DNA of 39,987 nucleotides from an uncultured Saccharospirillaceae bacterium (GTDB lineage: Bacteria > Bacteroidota > Bacteroidia > Flavobacteriales_D > CAJJDF01): positions 1-39,987 of the forward strand of contig CATLPG010000027.1 of the NCBI GenBank assembly GCA_950054195.1, in the 5' to 3' direction. Positions 18,680 to 27,828 of this stretch are shown here, piece after piece (position 1 is the stretch's first letter; each line of letters starts with the position of its first letter). A program made the translations under genes and the position numbers. The notes beneath the pieces were generated by a model that was not told the origin of the DNA, searched no databases, and saw only the letters and a program-made list of their open reading frames with translations.

Positions 18680-20332
18680 ATGAAAAATAGAATATTAAAA
18701 TCTGCTCTATCGGGAATATTACTTAGTTTAAGTTGGCCAGAAATTGGAGGCTTATTTCCATTAATATTTGTTGCTTTTATTCCCTTACTTCTTGTTGAAG
18801 ATGAGGTTACAAACAATAGGTATCGATCAGGTAAAGTATACAGAAATGCTTACATAGCATTTTTTGTGTTTAACTTAATTACTACCTGGTGGATATGGCA
18901 TGCATCACCAGGAGGAGCTGTAATGGCAGTTGTTTTTAATTCTGCTTTGATGGCTATACCTTTTTGGCTGTTTCACTTAACCAGAAGAATTGTAGGTGAC
19001 CGACAAGGATATGTTGCTTTTGTAGCCTATATGTTAGCTTTTGAGTGGTTACACCATCGTTGGGAGTTGAGCTGGCCATGGTTAAGCACAGGAAATGTTT
19101 TTGCCAACCAAACATGGTTGGTGCAATGGTATGAGTATACGGGAATAGCTGGAGGCACTTTATGGGTATTACTTATAAACATTATTTTAGTGCATGTTGT
19201 AAAGCTAGCAACTAAAAATGCTAATGTTTCGATTCCAAAAGCAAAGGGATTTTCACAGTCGTTTTCAAGGTATTTATGTCGCATAAAGCATTTGCCTAAA
19301 ACCTTTTCAAAGCAATTAAGGCTAACAGTAGTACTAGGAGCTGTTTTATTAACCCCAGTTTTATGGTCGGTTTGGCTAGGTTTTAATGTAGATGTAGGAG
19401 AGGATAAGCCAACACTGGAAGTAGTTGTTTCTCAACCCAATGTTGATCCATATATGAAGTTTGATGATATTTCGTCACTGGAGCAAGTGACTAAGTTTTT
19501 AGAGGTAACAAGAGAAAACTTGACTCCAAACACCCAATTAATTATAGCTCCAGAAACAGCCATACCCGATCAGTTGGAGGAGTCTGCACTTAACTATTCG
19601 GATGAGGCTAAACTTATTCAGCAATTTTTAAGTGACTATCCTAATTTAAACTTATTAACGGGTATTTCATCTTATGCTTTTTTTGATGCGCAGCGTTCAA
19701 GAGCATCTCGACCAACAAATGATGGCAAGTTTTACGAGTTTTATAATTCGGCTTTGTTTATTAATAAAGATTTGCGTTACGATATCTACCACAAATCTGA
19801 ACTAGTTTTGGGAGTAGAAAGATTACCAGCTGCATATTTATTAAAGTACGTAGAAGATTGGTTTGATTTAGGAGGTACGAGTGGTACACTTGGAGTTTCT
19901 GATGAGCCTAAGTTATTTTATTTAGGTGATGCGAAAATAGCTCCAACCATTTGTTATGAGTCAATCTACGGGGAAACAACAGCAAGATTCAGCAGAAAAG
20001 GAGCAAATATATTAGCAATTAGTACAAACGATGCTTGGTGGTATGATACACCTGGATATAAGCAGTTACTGGCGTATGCAAAACTACGTGCCATAGAAAA
20101 TAGAAAATGGATTGCTCGATCTGCTAATACAGGAATTTCATGTTTTATAAACCCTAAAGGTGAGATAACGGACAAAACAAAGTGGGAGGAAACCACTTCT
20201 TTGAAAAAAAGTGTGCCATTAATTGAAGGGCAAACATTTTACGTACAATATGGAGATTATTTGGGTAGGCTTTCGCTCTTTTTAGGAGGATTATTGTTAA
20301 TCTTAACTTTTGCTCGAAGGCTAAAACAATAG
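18680..20332 (+). CDS. lnt: Apolipoprotein N-acyltransferase
   Basis: A 550-residue inner-membrane enzyme that adds the third acyl chain to the N-terminal Cys of lipoproteins. The N-terminal half has several membrane helices with conserved FEWLHHRWELSWPWLSTGN (about 121-139). The periplasmic nitrilase-like domain carries the triad Glu292 (APETAIPD), Lys372 (HKSELVLGVERLP) and Cys425 (TICYESIYGE). A C-terminal helix (about 528-545) ends RRLKQ. Length is slightly above E. coli Lnt (512). Several lipoprotein substrates occur in this window, such as the products at 1537 and 32561. It ends one base from the convergent MORN gene. Confidence 0.96.
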   Translation: MKNRILKSALSGILLSLSWPEIGGLFPLIFVAFIPLLLVEDEVTNNRYRSGKVYRNAYIAFFVFNLITTWWIWHASPGGAVMAVVFNSALMAIPFWLFHLTRRIVGDRQGYVAFVAYMLAFEWLHHRWELSWPWLSTGNVFANQTWLVQWYEYTGIAGGTLWVLLINIILVHVVKLATKNANVSIPKAKGFSQSFSRYLCRIKHLPKTFSKQLRLTVVLGAVLLTPVLWSVWLGFNVDVGEDKPTLEVVVSQPNVDPYMKFDDISSLEQVTKFLEVTRENLTPNTQLIIAPETAIPDQLEESALNYSDEAKLIQQFLSDYPNLNLLTGISSYAFFDAQRSRASRPTNDGKFYEFYNSALFINKDLRYDIYHKSELVLGVERLPAAYLLKYVEDWFDLGGTSGTLGVSDEPKLFYLGDAKIAPTICYESIYGETTARFSRKGANILAISTNDAWWYDTPGYKQLLAYAKLRAIENRKWIARSANTGISCFINPKGEITDKTKWEETTSLKKSVPLIEGQTFYVQYGDYLGRLSLFLGGLLLILTFARRLKQ

Positions 20333-20333
20333 T

Positions 20334-21089
20334 TTACATTTCTTTTTCTTCGGGATGCATATAGTCAATGGAAATGCCATTTTCAAAAATAGAAATATAA
20401 TCCAACACACTGTCTTGATAATAATTCAGTTCACCACTTCCATCTTTAAAACTACCAATTGGAAGTTCTTTGCCAGTTGAGCTGAATATGTTTTTTACAT
20501 TATGAGGGTATCCGTCTTTGTAAACAACTAAGTCTTTAATTTCTCCATTGTTATGATATGAAACTACATGACCGTTTCCATTCTCAAAGTCGCCATAGTT
20601 TAATGAATCTCCGTTTTGATCGTAACAAGCAAATATCTCACTTAATTTACCATCAAAATAGCGCCAATGCTCTTTTATGTTTCCGTTTTCATAAAATGCT
20701 TTCCATTCACCTTCTTCTTCGTTATAATTAATTAATCCTTGAACTTCCTTTTCACCAGATTTATAATAGGATGTATAAATACCAAAGGGCTCACTTCCTT
20801 GGTAATCACACGTAAATAAAATTTCTCCTGAGCGGTAAAAACCTGTGTCTACACCATCTCCAAAAGCATTAAATCGACCTCTTTTCTCAAGTTTACCATC
20901 TGGGTAATAGCTATACGAAAGTTGGTGGTTTGTTTTTTTATGGATAAGTAATTTCGATTTTATATTTCCATTTTTGTAGTGAGTAACTTCTTCTGTTTTA
21001 TACTCACTGGTTGATAGAAATGCTAAAATAATACCACAAACTAGAATGACTCCTAGTGTGGAATAAATAATTTTTTTACGGGTAGTCAT
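20334..21089 (-). CDS. Membrane-anchored MORN-repeat protein
   Basis: A 251-residue protein with an N-terminal membrane segment (about residues 6-24) and repeats of the MORN_2 (YwqK) type, each with a Gly-x-x-x-x-Tyr-Tyr-x-x-Gly pattern: HYKNGNIKSK, SYYPDGKLEKRG, GFYRSGEILF, SYYKSGEKEVQG, AFYENGNIKEHW and SYHNNGEIKDL. Such repeats form beta-hairpin stacks; function is mostly unknown. The ATG overlaps the dnaJ stop by one base (TAATG), which suggests coupling to dnaJ and a place as third gene in the grpE-dnaJ unit. A chaperone-related role is not established. Confidence 0.85.
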   Translation of the reverse strand: MTTRKKIIYSTLGVILVCGIILAFLSTSEYKTEEVTHYKNGNIKSKLLIHKKTNHQLSYSYYPDGKLEKRGRFNAFGDGVDTGFYRSGEILFTCDYQGSEPFGIYTSYYKSGEKEVQGLINYNEEEGEWKAFYENGNIKEHWRYFDGKLSEIFACYDQNGDSLNYGDFENGNGHVVSYHNNGEIKDLVVYKDGYPHNVKNIFSSTGKELPIGSFKDGSGELNYYQDSVLDYISIFENGISIDYMHPEEKEM

Positions 21090-22216
21090 TAATGCCTAAA
21101 CATGTCTTTTACCTTATCAAAAAAGCCTTTGTTTTTAGCTTCTGGGTCTGGTTGAAAGTTTGATGATGATTGCATTTTCTCTAAAAATGCTTTTTCATCT
21201 TTGGTTAAGTTTTGTGGAGTCCAAATATTCACATGAACAAGAATATCTCCTCTTCCATAGCCATTTATATCTGGTATACCCTTTCCTTTTAGTCGTAATG
21301 TTTTACCACTTTGTGTGCCCGCAGAAATTTTAAATTTTACTTTACCACCAACAACAGGTACTTCAATGCTTGTTCCTAAAGTTGCATCAGCAAAGTTTAG
21401 ATATAAATCATGGTGTAAGTTTACACCATCTCTAACAAAGTCTGGATGGTTTTGTTCCTCAATCACTATCAATAGGTCTCCAGGCACACCATTTCCAGGG
21501 GCATCGTTTCCTTTTCCTCTTAAGGTTAGCTGCATACCTTCTTCTACACCAGCTGGTATTTCAATAGGAACAACAACTTCTTTACGAACCATTCCGTTTT
21601 GATCACTTCCAGATGGTTTTTTGCTCACTGATTGACCAGCTCCTTGACAAGTAGGACAGGTAGAAGCTGTTTGCATTTGGCCCAAAAAGCTGTTGACAAC
21701 ACGCATCACTTGTCCAGTCCCTTTACAGGTTTGGCAAGTGGTGTACTCGACACCTTCAGCCTGTACAAGTTTATTTACTTTTATTTTCTTTTCAACGCCA
21801 TTTACAACGTCTTCTAGCGTAAGCTTAAGCTTTACACGAAGGTTTGAACCTTTTACGGTTCTTCTTCCTGCACCGCTTCTTCTAAAGCCTCCAAATCCGC
21901 CTCCGCCACCAAAGGCTTCTCCAAAGATATCTCCAAACTGACTGAATATGTCATCCATATTCATGCCTCCACCACCAAAGCCACCTTGACCATTTACACC
22001 AGCATGACCAAATTGATCGTACTGTGCTCTTTTTTGTTGGTCGCTCAGTATTTCATAAGCTTCAGCAGCCTCTTTAAACTTAGCTTCAGCCTCTTTGTCA
22101 TCCGGGTTTTTATCTGGATGATATTTGATAGCTAGTTTACGGTAAGCCTTTTTAATTTCGCTTGCCTCAGCGTTTTTGTTTACTCCTAATATTTCGTAAT
22201 AATCTCTCTTCGACAT
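21089..22216 (-). CDS. dnaJ: Chaperone DnaJ with half zinc domain
   Basis: A 375-residue Hsp40 co-chaperone that stimulates DnaK. The J domain has KYHPDKNP (HPD 33-35), then a Gly/Phe-rich region with Met (about 70-115) and two C-terminal beta domains. The zinc domain is short: only two CXXCXGXG motifs, CQTCKGTG (161-168) and CPTCQGAG (187-194), with an 18-residue linker, whereas classical DnaJ has four. By order they would be motifs 1 and 4, which form one of the two zinc centres. As I recall this form is usual in Flavobacteriia, so it is a lineage trait rather than damage. It follows grpE by 11 bases and overlaps the MORN gene by one. Confidence 0.95.
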   Translation of the reverse strand: MSKRDYYEILGVNKNAEASEIKKAYRKLAIKYHPDKNPDDKEAEAKFKEAAEAYEILSDQQKRAQYDQFGHAGVNGQGGFGGGGMNMDDIFSQFGDIFGEAFGGGGGFGGFRRSGAGRRTVKGSNLRVKLKLTLEDVVNGVEKKIKVNKLVQAEGVEYTTCQTCKGTGQVMRVVNSFLGQMQTASTCPTCQGAGQSVSKKPSGSDQNGMVRKEVVVPIEIPAGVEEGMQLTLRGKGNDAPGNGVPGDLLIVIEEQNHPDFVRDGVNLHHDLYLNFADATLGTSIEVPVVGGKVKFKISAGTQSGKTLRLKGKGIPDINGYGRGDILVHVNIWTPQNLTKDEKAFLEKMQSSSNFQPDPEAKNKGFFDKVKDMFRH

Positions 22217-22227
22217 TTTTCAATTAA

Positions 22228-22809
22228 TTATTGACCCACAACAACCTTTGGGTATCTAATGATTTTTTCACCAATAGCATAACCCGTTTCAACTACGTCA
22301 ACTACTTTTCCTTTTAAGTCCTCTGAAGGAGCAGGAATATTGGTTAGAGCTTCGTGAATATCAGCATTAAAGGATTCTCCTTTTGCTTCCACTTTTTTAA
22401 GTCCTTTTGATTCGAGTGTTTTATAAAACTTATTGTAGATTAAATGAAATCCTTCTTTAAGTGCATCAGCGTCTTCTACATTTGCATTGGATTCAATAGC
22501 TCTTTCGAAATCATCAACAATAGCAAGTAAGTCTTTAATTACTCCTTCGCTTGCAGAAGTAATGATGTCGATTTTTTCTTTTGCCGTACGTTTTCTATAG
22601 TTATCAAATTCCGAATATAACCTCAAATATTTGTCATTAAGGACTTTTACTTCGTCCTCTTGACTTGTCTCTTTTGGTGCATCTGTTTGTTCAGAAGTTT
22701 GCTCTTGATCTACTCCTTCGTTTTTTATCTCTTCAGAATTATCTACTTCCTTGTTTTCCATTTTATCCGTTTTATTGAATCGATTAAATATATTCAATTT
22801 CTTTGCCAT
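22228..22809 (-). CDS. grpE: Nucleotide exchange factor GrpE
   Basis: A 193-residue DnaK nucleotide-exchange factor. The N-terminal 55 residues are acidic and low in complexity; then a long coiled coil (KVLNDKYLRLYSEFDNYRKR) and the C-terminal beta domain with FNADIHEALTN and VVETGYAIGEKIIRYPKVVV. Translation may start at Met1 (22809) or Met17 (ENKEVDN); the first 16 residues are basic and atypical, so the shorter form is possible. It is the first gene of grpE-dnaJ-MORN. No clear CIRCE element is seen upstream; dnaK is elsewhere. Confidence 0.96.
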   Translation of the reverse strand: MAKKLNIFNRFNKTDKMENKEVDNSEEIKNEGVDQEQTSEQTDAPKETSQEDEVKVLNDKYLRLYSEFDNYRKRTAKEKIDIITSASEGVIKDLLAIVDDFERAIESNANVEDADALKEGFHLIYNKFYKTLESKGLKKVEAKGESFNADIHEALTNIPAPSEDLKGKVVDVVETGYAIGEKIIRYPKVVVGQ

Positions 22810-22840
22810 ACGCGAAAGTAAGCCAAACTGACAGATTAAA

Positions 22841-22887
22841 TTAAAAAACCCTACAAAATTGACTGATATTTGTCATTTTGTAGGGTT
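22841..22887 (-). terminator. Long-stem terminator after the TlpA-like gene
   Basis: Arms AACCCTACAAAATTGAC (22847-22863) and GTCATTTTGTAGGGTT (22872-22887) pair over 16 bases with one bulged base and an eight-base loop. On the minus strand the stem is followed by UUUUUUAAUUU. It separates the thioredoxin gene ending at 22911 from grpE. Confidence 0.85.
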
Positions 22888-22910
22888 AATTCTTATAGCA
22901 TTTGATTTGT

Positions 22911-23465
22911 TTAAAGTTTCTCCACGTAATTGTCGAGTGCCAGATGAAGCTTGATTCCTCTTAAGTTTTTTCCAACTATTTTTCCTTCTGGGTTTACTAG
23001 GAAACTTTGCGGAATAGAATTTACTCTATAAAGTTGAGCTGCTTTGGAACTCCATCCTCTTAAATCGCTTACATGGTAATCCCATGAAAGGTTATCTTGT
23101 TTTATTGCTCCTTTCCAACGGTGAGAGCTGTTATCTAGTGATACGCTATATATTTCAAACCCTTTAGCGTTTTTAAATTTTGCCTTGTTGTATTTTTCAT
23201 AGGCGTTAACCACATTTGGATTTTCTCTTCTACATGGTCCACACCAAGATGCCCAAAAGTCTACCAATACATATTTTCCTCTTAAAGAGGAAAGCGACAT
23301 TGTTTTACCATCAGGGTTTTTGAACTCTAACTCAGGAGCGATGTCTCCAATGTTAGTTCCTACTTTATCTTGTAATTTTGTTTTGTTATCAGTTGGGTAA
23401 TCGATAAAATCAAATAGTCCAAAAGAAAGTAAAACGATGAGTGATAAATATGCTATTTTTTTCAT
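22911..23465 (-). CDS. TlpA-like thioredoxin, exported
   Basis: A 184-residue thiol-disulfide oxidoreductase with an N-terminal hydrophobic anchor or signal (about residues 4-20) and a redoxin domain: GDIAPELEFKNPDGKTMSLSSLRGKYVLVDFWASWCGPC (split by family blocks; Cys75 and Cys78), then SVSLD and the cis-Pro site NSIPQSFLVNPEGKIVGKNL. The stretch SHRWKGAIKQDNLSWDYHVSDLRGW is typical of Bacteroidota TlpA-like proteins. Substrate unknown. It has its own likely promoter and a strong terminator, so it is a single-gene unit. Confidence 0.9.
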   Translation of the reverse strand: MKKIAYLSLIVLLSFGLFDFIDYPTDNKTKLQDKVGTNIGDIAPELEFKNPDGKTMSLSSLRGKYVLVDFWASWCGPCRRENPNVVNAYEKYNKAKFKNAKGFEIYSVSLDNSSHRWKGAIKQDNLSWDYHVSDLRGWSSKAAQLYRVNSIPQSFLVNPEGKIVGKNLRGIKLHLALDNYVEKL

Positions 23466-23530
23466 TTGCGTTGATTTTTATTGGCTTTATGCTTTATAGG
23501 TTAAACGAATAACACTTGTTAAGCTTACAT

Positions 23531-23538
23531 CAAAAGTA
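23531..23538 (-). promoter_or_regulatory. Likely -7 element for the TlpA-like gene
   Basis: Read on the minus strand the bases are TACTTTTG, an exact TAnnTTTG match, about 66 bases before the ATG at 23465. A -33 TTTG at the usual distance is not clear, so confidence is limited. Confidence 0.4.
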
Positions 23539-23583
23539 ACTCAAATGTTGTGCCATAACGATCAATTAACGAGCTCTTAACAA

Positions 23584-24888
23584 TTAAAGTCGTCTAATTT
23601 TTGCACCAATATTATTTAAACGGATATCAATATTTTCGTATCCTCGATCAATTTGTTCAATGTTACTAATTACGCTAGTGCCCTCTGCAGAAAGTGCAGC
23701 AATTAGTAATGATACACCTGCACGAATATCTGGAGAAGTCATTTTGATCCCTCTTAGTTGTTGTTTTTTATCCAAACCAATAACTGTGGCTCTATGTGGG
23801 TCACATAAAATTACTTGTGCTCCCATATCAATTAGTTTATCGGTAAAGAACAACCTACTTTCAAACATTTTTTGATGGATAAGTACGCTTCCTCTGGCTT
23901 GCGTAGCAACAACTAGCACAATACTTAGCAAATCGGGCGTAAAGCCAGGCCAAGGTGCATCAGCAATGGTCATGATTGAACCGTCAATAAATGATTCTAT
24001 TTCATAGTTTTCTTGAGCAGGAATATATAGATCATCTCCTTTGAGTTCCATTTTAATGCCAAGTTTTGCAAAAGTATCAGGTATAATTCCTAAATCAGGA
24101 TAGGAAACATTTTTGATAGTAATTTCAGAGCCTGTCATTGCTGCCAAACCAATAAAGCTACCTATTTCAATCATGTCAGGCAGAATACGGTGCTTACATC
24201 CTTTTAATTCTTTTACTCCTTCAATATGTAACATATTTGATCCAATTCCTAAGATTTTACCTCCCATAGAATTAATCATTTTACAGAGTTGTTGTAAATA
24301 GGGCTCACAAGCGGCATTATAAATGGTTGTTTTACCTTTTGCCATGGATGCAGCCATCACAACATTTGCAGTACCTGTTACAGAAGCTTCGTCTAAGTGT
24401 ATGTAAGTTCCTTTGAGTTTGTCTCCTTTTACAGAATAAAAAGTGTCTTTATCGTTGTAAGAGAATTTTGCTCCTAGTTTTTCAAACCCTAAAAAGTGAG
24501 TGTCAAGTCTTCTTCGTCCAATTTTGTCTCCTCCTGGTTTAGGCATGTATGCTTTTCCAAAACGAGCTAATAGCGGACCTAAAATCATTATAGAACCTCT
24601 TAAACCAGAGCCTCTTTCTTTAAAATCTTCGGTGGTTAGGTAATCAATGTCTACATTATCAGCCTTAAAAGAATATTTTCCTTTATCGAGCTTGTCAACC
24701 TTAACACCCATAGCTTGTAGTAGGTTAATTAATTTGTTGACATCAATAATATCTGGAATATTTTCGATAATAGTTTCCTCAGTGGTTAAAAGAACAGCAC
24801 ACAGTATTTGTAGTGCTTCGTTTTTGGCTCCTTGAGGAACAATTTCGCCTTTTAGTTTTTTACCTCCTATGATTTCAAAAGCACTCAT
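23584..24888 (-). CDS. murA: UDP-N-acetylglucosamine 1-carboxyvinyltransferase
   Basis: A 434-residue enzyme for the first committed step of peptidoglycan synthesis: transfer of enolpyruvate from PEP to UDP-GlcNAc. The N-terminal GAKNEAL holds the conserved Lys22-Asn23. The active-site loop reads PKPGGDKIGRRRLDTH: the Cys that fosfomycin alkylates (Cys115 in E. coli) is Asp121 here. The natural Cys-to-Asp form is known in Mycobacterium tuberculosis and Chlamydia, where it gives fosfomycin resistance, and as I recall is usual in Bacteroidota. Length is normal. The ATG follows the TAA of the DUF4290 gene with no gap (TAAATG). Confidence 0.97.
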   Translation of the reverse strand: MSAFEIIGGKKLKGEIVPQGAKNEALQILCAVLLTTEETIIENIPDIIDVNKLINLLQAMGVKVDKLDKGKYSFKADNVDIDYLTTEDFKERGSGLRGSIMILGPLLARFGKAYMPKPGGDKIGRRRLDTHFLGFEKLGAKFSYNDKDTFYSVKGDKLKGTYIHLDEASVTGTANVVMAASMAKGKTTIYNAACEPYLQQLCKMINSMGGKILGIGSNMLHIEGVKELKGCKHRILPDMIEIGSFIGLAAMTGSEITIKNVSYPDLGIIPDTFAKLGIKMELKGDDLYIPAQENYEIESFIDGSIMTIADAPWPGFTPDLLSIVLVVATQARGSVLIHQKMFESRLFFTDKLIDMGAQVILCDPHRATVIGLDKKQQLRGIKMTSPDIRAGVSLLIAALSAEGTSVISNIEQIDRGYENIDIRLNNIGAKIRRL

Positions 24889-25539
24889 TTAGTTTCTTTT
24901 TTTGTATTTATTTTTGTTGTTTTTTTTGGTCTTGTGGTAATGCTTTTTTCTTCTGTGATTGTTGTTGTTTGTATTCCCGCTCACCAGTTGGTCAGCATCT
25001 TTTATAGCGTCTTCATCTTTAAGTTTTAGTAGACCATCAGATAGTTCTTCCAAATGTTTTACTATTATTTCGTCATCTACGTGATCTTTATTCCAAATAA
25101 GAAAAGAACGCTTCATTAAGTTTGCAATTTCTACCACCAAAGCATCTTTTTCTTCTCCATCTTTCATTTTAATGGCTTCTTCAATGAAAAAGGAAACAGA
25201 TTTACCATAATAAGCATATTTGATTCGACCTTTGCTATAATTTACAAGCTCTGGTTTTTCTTCAATTGCTTTTATATCTGGCAAAGGGTAGGGGCTGTCA
25301 ACATCTAATTCAAAATTTGATATAATAAATAGATGATCCCATAGTTTATGTGTAAAGTCATCAACGTCTCTTAAATGAGGGTTTAATTGCCCCATAACAG
25401 AGATAATAGCTTTAGCTACTTGATTTCTTTCGTCTCGATCTTCTACTGTTTTAGCAAAGTCGATCATGTGTTTTACGTTTCTACCGTATTCAGGGATTTT
25501 AAGTTGTTCCCTAGAAGTATTGTACTGAAGTCCTTCCAA
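24889..25539 (-). CDS. DUF4290 family protein
   Basis: A 216-residue protein conserved in Bacteroidota. The N-terminal QYNTSREQLKIPEYGRNVK (from residue 5) and LNPHLRDVDDFTHKLWDHLF (52-71) are the family signature; function is unknown. The last 27 residues are almost only Asn, Lys, His and Arg, a disordered basic tail that could bind nucleic acid. The start is TTG at 25539: the frame runs back to the uvrD stop (25573) with no ATG between. It sits between uvrD and murA, directly abutting murA. Confidence 0.88.
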   Translation of the reverse strand: MEGLQYNTSREQLKIPEYGRNVKHMIDFAKTVEDRDERNQVAKAIISVMGQLNPHLRDVDDFTHKLWDHLFIISNFELDVDSPYPLPDIKAIEEKPELVNYSKGRIKYAYYGKSVSFFIEEAIKMKDGEEKDALVVEIANLMKRSFLIWNKDHVDDEIIVKHLEELSDGLLKLKDEDAIKDADQLVSGNTNNNNHRRKKHYHKTKKNNKNKYKKRN

Positions 25540-25572
25540 TGAAAATGTTTTTTGATTTATGAATCGGGTGAT

Positions 25573-27828
25573 TTATTCAACGATTTCTAGTTTAGCAAAT
25601 TTAAGTAATAATTGTTTCTGTCCAACATTAGGAAAAAACACGGTTGCTTTTCTGTTAGGATAAGCACCTTCTATATTAATGATTTTACCTTGTCCGAATT
25701 TAGCATGAGCTACTTTTATACCTACTACATAATTTTGATCATCGGCATTAGTTCCAGCTGATGGTGCAGTATTGGTAACCTTTTTAAGATTTTTAGGGCT
25801 AGGAGATGGTGAAGAAAACTTCATTTTAAAAGCCCCTTCTTTTGGAGATGATTTAGGAAGTGTAGCAAATTGATTATCTAAGTATTTTTCATCAATTTCT
25901 TCAATAAATCTACTTGGTTCACTGTTAGTTAAACTTCCCCATTTATATCTTGTTGTAGCGTACGATAGTGTTAAGCTCTTTTCAGCTCGTGTAATAGCAA
26001 CATAAAAAAGACGTCTTTCTTCTTCGAGCTCGGTTCTTGAGTTTAAAGAGAGCTGAGAAGGGAATAGATTTTCCTCCATACCCACTATATACACATAAGG
26101 AAATTCTAGTCCTTTAGCAGAGTGGATCGTCATTAAAACAACCTTGTCTTGGTCTTCTGGTTTGTCATTGTCAGCATCTGTTAATAATGCAACATCAATT
26201 AAGAAGTCGGGTAGGGTAGTAATACTTTCCTCTGTTGTATTTTTCTCGGTAAATTCTTTAATACCGTTTAATAGCTCTTGTATGTTTTCGTATCTACTAA
26301 CACCTTCTGGAGTTTTATCGTCATACAAGGTTTTTGTCATGCCCGATGAAGATGCTATATCTTTTGCTAAATCGTAAGCAGGAGTATTGTTTAAGCGAAC
26401 ATTAAAACTGTTAATCATGGTAACAAAATCGGTAATCTTTTTTTGTGCACCAGCGTTTATTGCTAACTGGTACTTATCAAGATTACTTGCAATGTTCCAT
26501 AATGAAGTTTGTTCTTCATTTGCTTTTACGATTAAATGATCTACCGTTGTGTTACCAATTCCTCTTTTAGGATAGTTGATAATACGTTTAAATGCTTCTT
26601 CATCGTTATTGTTGGCAGATAACCTAAAATAAGCTAACAGATCTTTTATTTCTTTTCGTTGGTAAAACGATAAACCACCGTATATTTTGTAAGGGATATT
26701 TAATCGTCTTAAAGCTTCCTCGAAGGACCTAGACTGTGCATTTGTTCGATAAAGGATAGCAAAATCCTCGTTTTTGAGGTTGTAGTTTTGCTTATTCTCG
26801 AAGATGGAATTAGCAATTTGTTTTCCTTCTTCATTATCAGAGAGCGATTTAATTACTTTGATTTTTTTACCATCAGGATTATCTGTCCAAACATCTTTTT
26901 TAATTTGGTCTTTGTTGTTTTTAATAATCCCATTAGCAGCCTCAACGATCATTTTTGTAGAACGATAGTTTTGTTCGAGCTTATACAATTTAAAATCAGG
27001 ATAATCTTTTCTGAAGTTTAAAATGTTTTGGATGTTAGCTCCTCTAAATGCATAAATACTTTGCGCATCATCACCAACAACAGCTAAATTTTCGTTTAGG
27101 GCAGCAAGTTTTTTTACGATTAAGTACTGGGAGTAATTGGTATCTTGGTACTCGTCTACTAACAAATATTTAAACCTATGTTGGTACTTATAAAGCACAT
27201 CAGTATGATCTCTAAACAAAACGTTTGTTTTGAATAATAGGTCATCAAAATCCATTGCCCCCGCTCTAAAACAACGCTGTTGGTAGGCGAAATAGATCTC
27301 TCCAATTCTTGGGCGACCAGCACTGCGGTCATCTCCCATGATAGTCGCATTTTGCAAATAGCTTTGTGCAGATATCAAATTATTTTTTGCAGATGAAATT
27401 CTATTGTAAACGATTCCAGGCTTATAGAGTTTGTCATCTAAGCCAAATTCCTTAATGAGGGTTTTAATTAAGTTCTTAGAGTCCTGTGTGTCGTAGATTG
27501 TAAAATTGGAGGGATATCCTATTTTATCTGCTTCTGCTCGTAAAATGCGTGCAAAAACAGAGTGAAATGTTCCCATCCATATGTTTTTAGCTTCTGAGCC
27601 TCCAATAATTTGAGCGATACGCTCCTTCATTTCTTTCGCTGCCTTATTGGTAAAGGTAAGAGCTAAAATATTAAATGGATCAACTCCTTGTTTAATAAGA
27701 TGAGCAATTCTAAACGTAAGCACCCTTGTTTTTCCTGATCCGGCTCCAGCGATAACCATACAGGGTCCCTCTGTATTAACCACAGCTTGATATTGTGCTT
27801 CGTTTAGTCCTTTTAAGTACTCTTCCAT
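25573..27828 (-). CDS. uvrD: ATP-dependent DNA helicase, UvrD/PcrA type
   Basis: A 751-residue superfamily 1A helicase of repair and replication. Motifs: Q-motif LNEAQYQAV, Walker A GAGSGKT (28-34), GTFHS (Ia/Ib), Walker B LLVDEYQDTN (223-231), GDDAQSIYAFRGA (III), QNYRS (IV), TIHSAKGLEFPYVY (V) and VAITRAEKSL (VI). A linker rich in Ser, Pro and Lys (about 655-690) leads to a C-terminal Tudor-like domain (VGIKVAHAKFGQGKI, from about 702) as in PcrA, where it contacts RNA polymerase. Its ATG overlaps the bioB stop by one base (TAATG). Confidence 0.96.
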   Translation of the reverse strand: MEEYLKGLNEAQYQAVVNTEGPCMVIAGAGSGKTRVLTFRIAHLIKQGVDPFNILALTFTNKAAKEMKERIAQIIGGSEAKNIWMGTFHSVFARILRAEADKIGYPSNFTIYDTQDSKNLIKTLIKEFGLDDKLYKPGIVYNRISSAKNNLISAQSYLQNATIMGDDRSAGRPRIGEIYFAYQQRCFRAGAMDFDDLLFKTNVLFRDHTDVLYKYQHRFKYLLVDEYQDTNYSQYLIVKKLAALNENLAVVGDDAQSIYAFRGANIQNILNFRKDYPDFKLYKLEQNYRSTKMIVEAANGIIKNNKDQIKKDVWTDNPDGKKIKVIKSLSDNEEGKQIANSIFENKQNYNLKNEDFAILYRTNAQSRSFEEALRRLNIPYKIYGGLSFYQRKEIKDLLAYFRLSANNNDEEAFKRIINYPKRGIGNTTVDHLIVKANEEQTSLWNIASNLDKYQLAINAGAQKKITDFVTMINSFNVRLNNTPAYDLAKDIASSSGMTKTLYDDKTPEGVSRYENIQELLNGIKEFTEKNTTEESITTLPDFLIDVALLTDADNDKPEDQDKVVLMTIHSAKGLEFPYVYIVGMEENLFPSQLSLNSRTELEEERRLFYVAITRAEKSLTLSYATTRYKWGSLTNSEPSRFIEEIDEKYLDNQFATLPKSSPKEGAFKMKFSSPSPSPKNLKKVTNTAPSAGTNADDQNYVVGIKVAHAKFGQGKIINIEGAYPNRKATVFFPNVGQKQLLLKFAKLEIVE

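Noticed and set aside
22810-22846. CIRCE-like or heat-shock promoter before grpE
   Set aside because: No inverted repeat of the CIRCE type is present; the best -7 candidates have mismatches.
26788-27021. Plus-strand frame inside uvrD
   Set aside because: Antisense to conserved helicase motifs, with no start context or family signal.
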